A program made the translations under genes and the position numbers. DNA of 64,000 nucleotides from Candidatus Merdivicinus faecavium (lineage in GTDB: Bacteria > Bacillota > Clostridia > Oscillospirales > Ruminococcaceae): contig DVKD01000015.1 of NCBI GenBank assembly GCA_018716285.1, positions 56,230 through 120,229 of the forward strand, read 5' to 3'. Below, piece after piece: positions 49,603 through 58,267 of this stretch. The notes beneath the pieces are model-generated. The model worked only from the letters and a program-made list of their open reading frames with translations. It searched no databases and was not told the DNA's origin. Each line of letters starts with the position of its first letter. Positions within the stretch are counted from its first letter, which is position 1.

Positions 49603-52600
49603 TCAGGGGAGGACCCAGCGCCCGTTTTCCCGGACAAAGGCGGCGGTGGAAAACGCCTCGGCGGGCAGCTCCCCTGCCCGGGCCTGCACCTCGCCCAAAG
49701 TCGGCTCGCCGCGCCAGCTCTCCCCGAGCCAGACGTACTCGCCGTCGATTTCCACGCAGGGCCGTTCGCCGCCGCTGTCCCCGCTGGTGAGGAGGGTCGC
49801 ACAGACGACGGTCAGGGTGTCCCCCTCCTCGGTGAAGGAGACGGGGTACCGGCGGGTGATGAAGGAGAAGCCGAAGCCGTCCCCGACCTTGTAAATATCC
49901 GCTTCTTCGTCATAGTTGAGCATATCGCGCGGTTCGGCGAGCGCGATATTGTCCCCGCGGGCGTCCTGCATGGCGGCGCGGACGAGGTCGCCGGGGTAAA
50001 AGAGGGCGAGCGCGTAGTCAAAATCCTCATACAGGTAGACGTCCTCATGCTGCGCGAGGTAGGCGCGGAGGGTTTCCTCCCAGCCCGCCCACTCGTCCGA
50101 GGCGCGGAATTCGGCCAGCAGCTCCTGGAAGCGGTAGTAGGCGCGGAGATTGTAGGTCGGGACGGGATTTCCCGTCTCCGGGTCGGAGAGATTCGCATGG
50201 TTGAGGATCTGCTCGATTCGGAAGGTCGTCTCGTCGCGGTAGAGGCGGGGGTATTTGTCGGCGAGGAGGTTTAGCGCCTCGTCGAGCATCTCCCCGTCGA
50301 TCAGCCCCTGTGCGTGCGCCTCCTCAAGGGGGAGAATGGCGGGGGAATCCCCGGCGGTGAAGACGAAGAGATCTGCGTCTTCCGCCTCGTAGAGGGTGCG
50401 GCCCTCCAGGGTGATGGGGCGCGCGTCCGGCTGGGCGAGCCCGGCCAGGGTTTCGGCCGCGATGTAGTCCCATCCGTCGCGGTGGTTGAATTCAAAGAGC
50501 AGCGTCTCCCCGCGGAGGGAAAGGCCGATTACCTGATAGTAGTCATAGTCGTAGCTGCGCGGCAGCCCGGTTTCCCGGCAGGAGAGGTCGATGATGTCCA
50601 GCCGGTTCCCGGCCAGGAATTCGCTGATCGTCCGGCCCTGGGAGCTCGAGATGTCATACGACGGTTCCGCATATTGCCCGGCCGCCGCGTCGATCTGGTC
50701 CATGACCTCGCCGGGGGCCTGATAGAAGCTGGATTCCCCCGCAAGGTCCTCGGGCAGCAGCTCCATCACCGTCCGGCCGTCCAGGCGGTAGAGGTTGATG
50801 GCCGAGATGCCGGCCAGGTCGTAGGGCCGCTCGTAGGTGTAGTCGGGCAGCGCGCCGCCCAGGTCGGGCGGGTCGATGCGCTCCCAGAGGGACGGGTCGG
50901 AGAAGGCGGTGAGGGATTCGGCCCAGTTGCTCCAGAAGGAGCGGTTGGTCCCCCGCTGGGTCAGATTGAGGGAGTTGTTGGCGATCGCCATTAAGAGCGG
51001 GTCATATCCGTTCGCGTCCGGCAGCGGCTGCTTTTCGGGGGCGGCGGGCAGCATCCGGACGGCGAGGGTCTCCCGCATTTCGGAGAGCGGGTAGGCGGTA
51101 AGTCCGTCCGCGCTTTCGGCGGCAAGCCAGCCTCCGCTCACCGCGACGGGCACGCCCGCGAAGGGGACAGGATCGCTCAGCCGGCCGTCCGCGAGGTCAT
51201 AGAGGTAGAGGCGCTGACCGTTTAAGCGGCTGCCCCGGTCGACGACGGCGATGGTATCCCGGTCGCAGAAGCGGACATCCAGCCGCGGCGAGAGGGCTCC
51301 ATTGCCCGCGGAGGCCTGGCCCTCCAAGGTGAGATAGTCGGCGCAGTACCCCCCGAAATCGACGGTGCGGACGGTTTCCAGGGTGTCCGGGTCGATCAGC
51401 TCGGCGGTCCAGCCGTTGGTGCGGAGGACGCAGCAGACGATGGTCCCGTCTTCGAGCACCCGGTAGAAGGAGTTGAGGAGGGCGCCGTCGTCGGCGAACC
51501 CGGCGATCCAGCGCTGCTGCCACTGCTCCCCGTCCCACGCGGCGAGGAAGAAGCCGTTGCGGGCGGGGTAGCCGGTGGAGCCCAGGTTGGCGGCGACGGT
51601 GTTGCCGCCGTTTGAGAGGGTCAGCTCGCTCATGCCGGCAAAGCTGTCGATAAAGCGGCCCGCTTCGCTGAAGAGCCGGATGGGGACGCGGGAATCGACG
51701 TAGGCGTCGCGTTCCACCCGCATCGGGCTGTCGCTGCGCACGCCCGAAATGACGGTAAAGTTGAGTGACGAGCGCGGATTTTCATAGGGCCTGGTGTAAA
51801 GGGCGGAGTAATCCCCGGCTGCGGTGAGGTCGCGCAGGTCCGCGCGGTCGTAGCTGCCGCTGTAAAAGGTGGTGTAGAACGCGTCGGTCCCGTCGTCGGT
51901 GGGGTTTAAGGACCAGACAAAGGGGCCGTCCGCGGAGGTCCCGGCCGCCTCGATGGCGTAATCCGGCAGGGAGCTGGGGCGGATGGAGAGGAGGGTCAGC
52001 CCCTCCCGTTCGGTGCGGCGGAGCAGTTCCCCTGTCGCGAGGTCGGTGACAGAGAGGGCGCTCCCGTCCCAGCGGACAAGGGTGTCCCCGACGATCCGGT
52101 CGAGCGGGCCGGCGGGATTGTCCGTCCCATAGACGGATTCGGCGGGCTGTTCCTCTGCCGCGGAGAGCAGTTCTTCGTGGGATACCGGCAGCGCGACGGC
52201 CTGCTGCCCGCTGATGAGGATGGTTTCTCCCGCATCCTCAAAAAAGGAGAGCGTGACGTTCCCTTCCGGGAAGGCGAGGACGATGGTAAAGCTGCCGGCC
52301 GGCACCGAATCCGGCAGAGGGACCGCCTGCCCGGGGGTCAGGATGGTTTCAGCGAGGGAGGCGGCGTATTCCGGCGTGACCGCGAAATACCGGTCGGAAT
52401 CGGTGAGCCCGGAGAGATGCCCGGCATTTAAGAAATCGGCGGCCATCGCCTGCTGTTCGGCGGGGAGGGCGGCATATTCCTCCGAGCGCTCGATCAGGGC
52501 GGCGCGCAGCGCCTCCTCGGTGCCCGGCGGGACGGTGTAGGCGGTCTGCGTCTCCCCCTCGGTCAGCAGGACGGCCGGCTCCTGCATCGAAAAGGCGAGG

Positions 52601-53895
52601 GTCTGTTCCTCCGTCTCGACGGTCAGGGAGGCCAGGGGGTCGATTTCGGGGAGCCCGGCAGCTTCCGTCCAGTCGGAGCGGTCAAGCAGGGCGAGGATCT
52701 CCTCATCCGCCGTCACATGGAGGGGGACGCCGGCGGTGCTGACCGTCAGATCCGCCCCGGCAGCCAGTCCCGTCTCCCGAATGGGGTCGGTGAGCAGCAC
52801 GGCCGCGCCCACAGCCAGCAGCAGGACGGCCGCCAGCACGACCCAGAAGCCCGCCTTTTTGTAGGTGAGGGCATTTTTGACCCGGGTGCGGAGGTTTGAC
52901 TCCCCAAACATCAGGAGGGGAACGGGGGCCTGCCGCTGCCGGACCGACAGGCCGAGCAGCGCCGAGGCGTAGGTCCGCTCCATCCCCTCGCCCAGGCGGG
53001 AGAGGGCGGCCTCGTCGCAGGAGAGCTCCATATCCCTGGCCGAGCAGCGGAAGGCGAGCCAGAGCAGGGGGTTGAACCAGTGCAGGCAGAGCAGGAGGAG
53101 GGTGAGCAGCCGCATCAGATGGTCGCCGCGGCGGATATGCACCAGCTCGTGCAGGACCATGCAGAGGGCTTCCCCGTCGGGGATCTCCCCCTCAGGCAGA
53201 ATGATCCTGGGGCGGAAGATTCCGGCGACAAGGGGGCTTTCGGCCGCGGGAGAGCTGTAAAGCCTCGCCGGACGGGAGAGCGGACGCCGGAGCAGGGCGT
53301 TGGCCCGCGCCGCGAGCGACTGATCCGGCAGCAGCCGCGCATAGCGGTACTTGCGCAGGGTGAGCAGGTAGGCCGCCGCCCCGCCGGTGAGCAGCAGGAC
53401 GGATCCGCTCAGCCAGATGAGGGCGAGGATGTTCCAAACGGAAAAGGAGCTCGTTTCCATCGGCGTTCCCGCCGCAGGGGTCTCCGCGGCCGCTCCGGCG
53501 GAGGAGGAGGGAGACTGCTGCGGCGCAGATGCCGGGACAGATTGTGCCGGCTCTCCGATCACTTCTCCCGCAGCGGAGGGCTCTTTCGCCGGTGCAGCAG
53601 AACCTTCCGCGGAAACCTCCGCCGGAAGGGTGGGCGTGGATGCCGTCGGGCGGCGGGTTTCCGCTGCAATGGGCTGCTGCGGGGTGTAGGCGGTGGGGGT
53701 GTAGATGCTGACGGGGCTGGGCAGCGAGAAGGGCAGCACCAGCCGCAGCAGGACGATGGCCCAAAGCGCATAGATTGCCCGCCGCGGCAGCTTTTTAGCG
53801 GCCAGCGGGCGGACAAGCAGGATGATACCGGCCGTGATGCCGGCGGTCAGGCTGATTTTGAAAAGCGACAGGAAAAAGCTGGTCAGAGCCTCCAT
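49603..53895 (-). CDS. Very large BlaR1/MecR1-like M56 metallopeptidase sensor (1430 residues)
   Basis: From ATG 53895 (EALTSFFLSLFKISLTAGIT) with AAAGGAGG 7 bases upstream; the track frame runs through blaI in error. Membrane helices at ~1-50, a low-complexity Ala/Pro/Ser segment at ~60-135, another helix (NILALIWLSGSVLLLTGGAA), the cytosolic zinc protease core with HExxH in CMVLHELVHIRRGDH (~248), RCSARDMELSCDEAALSRLG, and a last helix (FWVVLAAVLLLAVGAAVLL) near 350. The remaining ~1070 residues are extracytoplasmic, where classical BlaR1 has about 250. They include beta-propeller-like stretches (LYLYDLADGRLSDPVPF) and no recognisable penicillin-binding SxxK domain by eye. Follows blaI by 49 bases. 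Confidence 0.85.
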   Translation of the reverse strand: MEALTSFFLSLFKISLTAGITAGIILLVRPLAAKKLPRRAIYALWAIVLLRLVLPFSLPSPVSIYTPTAYTPQQPIAAETRRPTASTPTLPAEVSAEGSAAPAKEPSAAGEVIGEPAQSVPASAPQQSPSSSAGAAAETPAAGTPMETSSFSVWNILALIWLSGSVLLLTGGAAAYLLTLRKYRYARLLPDQSLAARANALLRRPLSRPARLYSSPAAESPLVAGIFRPRIILPEGEIPDGEALCMVLHELVHIRRGDHLMRLLTLLLLCLHWFNPLLWLAFRCSARDMELSCDEAALSRLGEGMERTYASALLGLSVRQRQAPVPLLMFGESNLRTRVKNALTYKKAGFWVVLAAVLLLAVGAAVLLTDPIRETGLAAGADLTVSTAGVPLHVTADEEILALLDRSDWTEAAGLPEIDPLASLTVETEEQTLAFSMQEPAVLLTEGETQTAYTVPPGTEEALRAALIERSEEYAALPAEQQAMAADFLNAGHLSGLTDSDRYFAVTPEYAASLAETILTPGQAVPLPDSVPAGSFTIVLAFPEGNVTLSFFEDAGETILISGQQAVALPVSHEELLSAAEEQPAESVYGTDNPAGPLDRIVGDTLVRWDGSALSVTDLATGELLRRTEREGLTLLSIRPSSLPDYAIEAAGTSADGPFVWSLNPTDDGTDAFYTTFYSGSYDRADLRDLTAAGDYSALYTRPYENPRSSLNFTVISGVRSDSPMRVERDAYVDSRVPIRLFSEAGRFIDSFAGMSELTLSNGGNTVAANLGSTGYPARNGFFLAAWDGEQWQQRWIAGFADDGALLNSFYRVLEDGTIVCCVLRTNGWTAELIDPDTLETVRTVDFGGYCADYLTLEGQASAGNGALSPRLDVRFCDRDTIAVVDRGSRLNGQRLYLYDLADGRLSDPVPFAGVPVAVSGGWLAAESADGLTAYPLSEMRETLAVRMLPAAPEKQPLPDANGYDPLLMAIANNSLNLTQRGTNRSFWSNWAESLTAFSDPSLWERIDPPDLGGALPDYTYERPYDLAGISAINLYRLDGRTVMELLPEDLAGESSFYQAPGEVMDQIDAAAGQYAEPSYDISSSQGRTISEFLAGNRLDIIDLSCRETGLPRSYDYDYYQVIGLSLRGETLLFEFNHRDGWDYIAAETLAGLAQPDARPITLEGRTLYEAEDADLFVFTAGDSPAILPLEEAHAQGLIDGEMLDEALNLLADKYPRLYRDETTFRIEQILNHANLSDPETGNPVPTYNLRAYYRFQELLAEFRASDEWAGWEETLRAYLAQHEDVYLYEDFDYALALFYPGDLVRAAMQDARGDNIALAEPRDMLNYDEEADIYKVGDGFGFSFITRRYPVSFTEEGDTLTVVCATLLTSGDSGGERPCVEIDGEYVWLGESWRGEPTLGEVQARAGELPAEAFSTAAFVRENGRWVLP

Positions 53896-53944
53896 CGGAA
53901 AGCCTCCTTTGGCAAGAACGTGTTTGAAAACCGTCAAACACGTT

Positions 53945-54307
53945 CTAGGATTTGGTGTGACGGTCGATGAGTTCCTTGAGTTCGGCGGCCTCCTCGGCGG
54001 TGAATTCCTCTTTTGCGAGGAAATTTGTGAGGAACAGGCGGGAGGAGCCGTTAAAGAGGCGGTCGATAAGGCTGCGGCTCTCGGACAGGCGGAGCTGCTC
54101 CCGGGTGACGAGGGGGGTGATGACGGCGTCGGCGCTTTTGAGGACGCCGCGGCTGCAGAGCTTTTTGACGACGGTGAAGACGGTCGATTTTTTCCAGCCG
54201 AGCTGCTCGCCCGCCAGACGGACGAGGGCGGTGGAGCGGATGGGGGCGTTGTCCCAGACAAGCTCCATCAGGCGGAGCTCGGCCTCGTGGATCTCGATTT
54301 TTTCCAT
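53945..54307 (-). CDS. BlaI/MecI/CopY-family repressor
   Basis: 120 residues from ATG 54307 (EKIEIHEAELRLMELVWDNA) with AGGAGGG upstream. Winged helix (IRSTALVRLAGEQLGWKKST, VFTVVKKLCSRGVLKSADAV) and a C-terminal dimerisation helix (FTAEEAAELKELIDRHTKS). In this family the partner BlaR1 protease triggers cleavage of the repressor. Promoter and palindrome directly upstream suggest autoregulation of the blaI-blaR1-like pair. Confidence 0.93.
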   Translation of the reverse strand: MEKIEIHEAELRLMELVWDNAPIRSTALVRLAGEQLGWKKSTVFTVVKKLCSRGVLKSADAVITPLVTREQLRLSESRSLIDRLFNGSSRLFLTNFLAKEEFTAEEAAELKELIDRHTKS

Positions 54308-54342
54308 ACAGATTCCCTCCTGAAAGCGGGGTGGCAAAGCTT

Positions 54343-54360
54343 GGTCTATCGCGTTAGACC
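54343..54360 (-). promoter_or_regulatory. Putative BlaI operator
   Basis: GGTCTA-TCGCGT-TAGACC, perfect 6-bp arms, lying at the predicted transcript start just below the -10 box. It differs from the TACA...TGTA consensus of staphylococcal BlaI. Confidence 0.6.
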
Positions 54361-54370
54361 TCATGCCTTC

Positions 54371-54399
54371 AGAATAGCACACCGGCGTGCCGTTGTCAA
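54371..54399 (-). promoter_or_regulatory. Promoter of blaI-blaR1-like genes
   Basis: Minus strand TTGACA, 17-base spacer, TATTCT. Confidence 0.75.
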
Positions 54400-54416
54400 G
54401 GGGAAAAACAAAAAAA

Positions 54417-54443
54417 TCTCCCCGCAGCATTGCTGCGGGGAGA
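54417..54443 (-). terminator. Intrinsic terminator after rubrerythrin gene
   Basis: Perfect TCTCCCCGCAGC-att-GCTGCGGGGAGA with a seven-base T run on the minus strand. Confidence 0.9.
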
Positions 54444-54459
54444 CCGGGTGCGGAAACAC

Positions 54460-54999
54460 TCAATAATTCTCGGGCTTGACCTGGAAAAAGGCCTGCGGGT
54501 GGTCGCAGACAGGGCAGACGGCAGGGGCTTTCTGGCCGATGACGATGTGCCCGCAGTTGCGGCACTGCCAGATAGCGTCGCCGTCCTTGGAGAAGACGAC
54601 CCCGTCCTCGATGTTTTTCAGGAGCTTCAGATAGCGCTCCTCGTGCTCCTTCTCGATTTTGCCGACCATTTCAAAGAGGGCGGCGATTTTTGTAAAGCCT
54701 TCCTCTCTGGCCTCTTCGGCAAAGGTTTTGTACATGTCGGTCCACTCGTAGTTCTCGCCGGCGGCCGCGTCCTTTAAATTTTCGATGGTGTCGGGGATGG
54801 CGCCGTCATGAAGGAGCTTGAACCAGATCTTAGCGTGCTCCTTTTCATTTTCAGCGGTTTCGGTGAAGATGGCCGCGATCTGCTCGTAGCCGTCTTTCTT
54901 GGCTTTGGATGCGTAGTAGGTGTACTTGTTGCGCGCCTGCGATTCACCTGCAAAAGCGGCGGCGAGGTTTGCTGCGGTTTTGGATCCTTTGAGTTCCAT
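54460..54999 (-). CDS. rbr: Rubrerythrin
   Basis: 179 residues. Reduces hydrogen peroxide in anaerobes. The diiron four-helix bundle has [25 protein letters not shown] and the second half [20 protein letters not shown] with EKEHEERY; the C-terminal rubredoxin domain has [12 protein letters not shown] and [14 protein letters not shown], four cysteines for one iron. Thirty bases downstream of the Fur-family gene and so probably under its control. Confidence 0.97.
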   Translation of the reverse strand: MELKGSKTAANLAAAFAGESQARNKYTYYASKAKKDGYEQIAAIFTETAENEKEHAKIWFKLLHDGAIPDTIENLKDAAAGENYEWTDMYKTFAEEAREEGFTKIAALFEMVGKIEKEHEERYLKLLKNIEDGVVFSKDGDAIWQCRNCGHIVIGQKAPAVCPVCDHPQAFFQVKPENY

Positions 55000-55029
55000 G
55001 AAAAGTCCCTCCTAATTTCGTTTTCTCCT

Positions 55030-55458
55030 CTATTTTTGAATAGAATGAGCGCGTGTGTCCTTTCCGATCAGGCTGATATCGACCCGGGAAAGCTCAAGCC
55101 CATCGATCGGGTGCTCGGCCAGGTAGCGGTTGATGAGCTCGACGAGCTGCATGTCCGGGCAATCCCGCACCTGGCGGGTCTCCTGGTCGCAGATATGGAT
55201 GTGTTCGTAGGTGTTGATATCGTAGATGACAGGCTCCCCGGCGGCGCCGACCTTGCAGATGAGCCCCTTCTGCTCAAAGAGGTTGAGCACGTTGTAGACG
55301 GTGGCGACGGTCATGGAGATTCCGCGGCGTTTGAGGACGCCGAGCACCGTCTCGGCCGTAACATGAGTATTGAGCTCTTTGAGAACTTTATACACTTCCA
55401 GGCGCTGCCTTGTGATCTGAATGCCGTTTTCACGCAGGATCTGGCGGATCTGCTCCAT
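55030..55458 (-). CDS. Fur-family repressor (PerR-like) without CxxC zinc site
   Basis: 142 residues. Winged helix with ITRQRLEVYKVLKELNTHVT and MTVATVYNVLNLFEQKGLIC; metal-site region YEHIHICDQETRQVRDC. In Fur and PerR a structural zinc is held by two CxxC motifs; here the first reads CDQE and the second is missing, so the structural zinc appears absent, which occurs in some Clostridia. Operon with rubrerythrin makes peroxide-responsive control likely (inference). Confidence 0.88.
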   Translation of the reverse strand: MEQIRQILRENGIQITRQRLEVYKVLKELNTHVTAETVLGVLKRRGISMTVATVYNVLNLFEQKGLICKVGAAGEPVIYDINTYEHIHICDQETRQVRDCPDMQLVELINRYLAEHPIDGLELSRVDISLIGKDTRAHSIQK

Positions 55459-55484
55459 CGCTTCACCATCCTTTCTTACTCATT

Positions 55485-55513
55485 AGTATATCGGATTTTG
55501 GCCCCGTTGTCAA
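55485..55513 (-). promoter_or_regulatory. Promoter of Fur-rubrerythrin operon
   Basis: Minus strand TTGACA, 17-base spacer, TATACT, about 27 bases before the ATG. No clear PerR box (TTATAAT-type palindrome) was seen. Confidence 0.75.
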
Positions 55514-55536
55514 GAGTTTTATATTGATTTTAAAAG

Positions 55537-56412
55537 TCATTCTTCTTCCCCGGGGCGGAGCGCGAGGTAGGCGCTGGGGGAGCACCCTGCGTACTTTTTA
55601 AAAATAACGGAGAAATAGCTTGGGGTGGCGAAGCCCAGGTCGAGGGCGGTCTCGGTGACGCTCTGTCCGCAGCGCAGCAGCAGTTTTGCCCGTTCGATCT
55701 TGAGGCGGTTGATGTACTCGCGCGGGGTGTCGCCGGTCGCCTCCTTGAAGCGCACCTTGAACCGGGAGAGGGAGAGCCCGCAGCTGGCCGCGGCGTCCTC
55801 GAGGAGGATGGGCTCGGAGAGATGCCTGCGGATGTAGGCGATGGCCGCTTCAATGCTGTCCGGCTGCGGGGAACGGGTGCGGCGGGAGAGGCGCGCCATC
55901 CGGAAGAGGGCGCAGGCGAGCTGCTGCTCCCCGAGGCAGCGCTCAAAATCGTCGGCGCTGCACAGGGCGTAAAAGGCAGAGGTCAGTTCTCTGCGGAGGG
56001 CGGCGTCCCCGGTAAAGAGGCGGGGGAGGCCGGCGAGCGCGTCCCGCAGCATCCCTGCGTGGGATTTATCCAGGCCGAAAAAGGGGAGGCCCGGGTCGAG
56101 GCAGATCTGCATCCAGATGAGGTCGCAGACGCTCTCGGGCGAGCTGCCCGAGCTGTGCGGCTCGTCCGGGTAGGAGACGAAAATGTCCGAGCCGGAGAGG
56201 TTTAACCGGTCCCCGCCCGCCTCGTAGAGCTGGAAGCCCTTGATGAGGAAGACGATTTCGATGCAGCCGCTGTGGATGTGGGTGCGCAGCGGCTGCCCGG
56301 CCCGGGTGTTGGAGCAGATGCCGAAGGTCCGCAGGGCGGCAACGCCCGTCTCGGAGGGGGTGATGACCTTGCGGTGGGTTTCCCAGCAATATTGATCGAC
56401 AACGTCCAGCAT
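55537..56412 (-). CDS. AraC-family transcriptional regulator
   Basis: 291 residues from ATG 56412 (LDVVDQYCWETHRKVITPSE), which has GAAGGGAG upstream. N-terminal cupin-like sensing domain (IHSGCIEIVFLIKGFQLYEA, SDIFVSYPDEPH) and C-terminal double helix-turn-helix (EAAIAYIRRHLSEPILLEDA, CGLSLSRFKVRFKEATGDTP, LDLGFATPSYFSVIFKKYAG). Divergent from the UroD-family gene at 56538, the likely target. Confidence 0.92.
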   Translation of the reverse strand: MLDVVDQYCWETHRKVITPSETGVAALRTFGICSNTRAGQPLRTHIHSGCIEIVFLIKGFQLYEAGGDRLNLSGSDIFVSYPDEPHSSGSSPESVCDLIWMQICLDPGLPFFGLDKSHAGMLRDALAGLPRLFTGDAALRRELTSAFYALCSADDFERCLGEQQLACALFRMARLSRRTRSPQPDSIEAAIAYIRRHLSEPILLEDAAASCGLSLSRFKVRFKEATGDTPREYINRLKIERAKLLLRCGQSVTETALDLGFATPSYFSVIFKKYAGCSPSAYLALRPGEEE

Positions 56413-56537
56413 AAAACCGCTCCCTTCTGTCCACCTTTGTTTAAAATCGTACTGCATACCGATCCGAATGCAAAACGGATTTGAATTTAGTATACTGGAT
56501 TCAGCCGAAAAAATCAATGCAAACGGAGGAATTTCTC

Positions 56538-57557
56538 ATGACATCCAAAGAACTTGTCCTGCGCACCCTCGAGTTCCGCAACACCGACGGACGCGTCCCC
56601 CGCCAGCTCTGGACCCTGCCCTGGGCCCACGAGCACTGCCCGGAGATGATCAAGAAGCTGGCCGACGATTTCATCTGGGACTTTGACGGCCCCGACACCC
56701 GGTACGCCGTCCAGCCCATCACCAAGGGCGACCCCTACGGCGTCGGCGAATATGTCGACGAGTGGGGCTGCGTCTTCACAAACATCCACAAGGGGATCAT
56801 CGGCGAGGTAAAGCAGCCCCTCGTCACCGAGGACGACTGGAGCGACGCCGGAAAGGTCCACATCCCCGAGGAATTTCTGAGCTTTGACGTTGACCAGGTC
56901 AACGCCTCCTGCGCCGAAAAGAAGGAAAAGTTCCTCATCTCCGGCTGCTGCCCCCGCCCGTTTGAGCAGCTGCAGTTCATCCGCGGCACCGTCAACCTCT
57001 ATATGGACCTGATGGACCCGCCCGCGGGGATGCTCGCCTTTATCGAGAAGATGCACGACTTCTACTGCCGTCTCCTCACCAAATGGGCGCAGACCGACGT
57101 CGACGCCCTCAACATGATGGACGACTGGGGCTCCCAGAACGACCTTCTCATCAGCCCCAAGGTCTGGGATGAGATCTTCCGGCCCATGTACCGCGACTAC
57201 ATCGACATTGCCCACAAGCACGGCAAGAAGATGTTCATGCACTCGGACGGCAACACCCTGCGGATCATCCCGAAGCTCATCGACCTGGGGCTGGACGCTA
57301 TGAACAGCCAGATCTTCTGCATGGGGGTCGAAAACCTCGCACAGTACCGCGGCCATCTGACCTTCTGGGGCGAAATCGACCGCCAGAACCTCATCCCCAA
57401 CGGCACCAAGGCCGACATCGACGCGGCGGTCCGCAAGGTGTACGACACCCTCTGGCTCGACGGCGGCTGCATCGCCCAGTGCGAGTTCGGCCCCGGCGCC
57501 AACCCCGACAACGTCTACCGCATCTACGAGCAGTGGGCGGCCCTTCGCCCTGAATAA
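56538..57557 (+). CDS. Uroporphyrinogen decarboxylase-fold protein (methyltransferase-like)
   Basis: 339 residues from ATG 56538 with CGGAGGA upstream; the track start at 56481 falls in the promoter region. Features: TSKELVLRTLEFRNTDGRVP (typical of MtaA/uroD-like clostridial proteins), DVDALNMMDDWGSQNDLLIS, KKMFMHSDGNTLRIIPKLID and GGCIAQCEFGPGANPDNVYR. The MHSDG and CEFGPG positions take the place of the His/Cys ligands seen in zinc methyltransferases. Substrate unknown. Expression is probably controlled by the divergent AraC protein. Confidence 0.83.
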   Translation: MTSKELVLRTLEFRNTDGRVPRQLWTLPWAHEHCPEMIKKLADDFIWDFDGPDTRYAVQPITKGDPYGVGEYVDEWGCVFTNIHKGIIGEVKQPLVTEDDWSDAGKVHIPEEFLSFDVDQVNASCAEKKEKFLISGCCPRPFEQLQFIRGTVNLYMDLMDPPAGMLAFIEKMHDFYCRLLTKWAQTDVDALNMMDDWGSQNDLLISPKVWDEIFRPMYRDYIDIAHKHGKKMFMHSDGNTLRIIPKLIDLGLDAMNSQIFCMGVENLAQYRGHLTFWGEIDRQNLIPNGTKADIDAAVRKVYDTLWLDGGCIAQCEFGPGANPDNVYRIYEQWAALRPE

Positions 57558-57564
57558 AAGCAGC

Positions 57565-57604
57565 AGGCTCCCCCGGACAATCAGTCTGGAGGAGCCTTTT
57601 TTTG
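57565..57604 (+). terminator. Intrinsic terminator after UroD-fold gene
   Basis: AGGCTCC / GGAGCCT outer stem with GAC/GTC inside and seven T following. Confidence 0.85.
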
Positions 57605-58234
57605 TCAGCGGATGAAGTTTGTGCGGGCGCCCCGCTCGGTTTGGGGCGGGAGGACGCCGGCCTGGCGGCCCAGCTCGATGCACTTGAGGAGCCAGGCGAG
57701 GTTTTTGGCGGCGTTGCGCATGGTCTGGAGCCCTTCGGCGTCCTGGCGGACCTCGTCGGGGGTGTTGCCGTGGACCATGTTCCAGTAGCTCGAGGAGACG
57801 TAGGGCATCTCGTTGATGGTGAAATGCTTGGCGACTACGTCGAGGGAGGCCGTCGTGCCTGCCCGCCGCGCCGAGGCGACGGCGAAGCCCGGCTTGTGGC
57901 GGAAGGCAGCCCCGCCCGCATAGAAGGCGCGGTCGAGGGCGGAGAGGACCCGCCCGCTCGGATGGGCGTAGTAGACCGGCGTGCCGAAGACAAAGCCGTC
58001 GCACTCCGCGGCCTTTTCGATGAGGGCGTTGACGCAGTCGTCGTCAAAGACGCAGCGGCCTTTCCCGAGTTTCGCGCAGCCGCCGCACCCGGTGCAGTCG
58101 CGGATGGGGCCGGCCCCCAGCTGGAAGATCTCGGTCTCGATCCCCTCTTCCTCGAGGACCTTCGCGGCCTCGGAGAGGGCGGTGCAGGTGCAGCCCGCCT
58201 TGCGGGCGCTGCCGTTTACCAGCAATACTTTCAT
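57605..58234 (-). CDS. Flavodoxin-like NAD(P)H-dependent FMN oxidoreductase with Cys motif
   Basis: 209 residues from ATG 58234 (KVLLVNGSARKAGCTCTALS) with AAGGAGG 9 bases upstream. FMN-binding loop GSARKAGCTCT; CTGCGGCAKLGKGRCVFDDD resembles the iron-sulfur/cysteine motif common in the iron-sulfur flavoprotein group; GFVFGTPVYYAHPSGRVLSA and the downstream AGTTASLD are typical. Length and motifs fit a cytosolic flavoprotein electron carrier or quinone/nitro reductase; exact role unknown. Confidence 0.87.
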   Translation of the reverse strand: MKVLLVNGSARKAGCTCTALSEAAKVLEEEGIETEIFQLGAGPIRDCTGCGGCAKLGKGRCVFDDDCVNALIEKAAECDGFVFGTPVYYAHPSGRVLSALDRAFYAGGAAFRHKPGFAVASARRAGTTASLDVVAKHFTINEMPYVSSSYWNMVHGNTPDEVRQDAEGLQTMRNAAKNLAWLLKCIELGRQAGVLPPQTERGARTNFIR

Positions 58235-58267
58235 AAACAAATTCCTCCTTGGGATTTTGATGGCAGT

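Noticed and set aside
53896-54261. N-terminal extension of the BlaR1-like ORF to 54261
   Set aside because: It reads blaI in the wrong frame; ATG 53895 has a perfect AAAGGAGG.
55025-55045. CTATTTTTGAATAG palindrome between rubrerythrin and Fur genes as a PerR box
   Set aside because: It consists of the last codons and stop of the Fur-family gene (IQK-stop) and does not match the PerR consensus.
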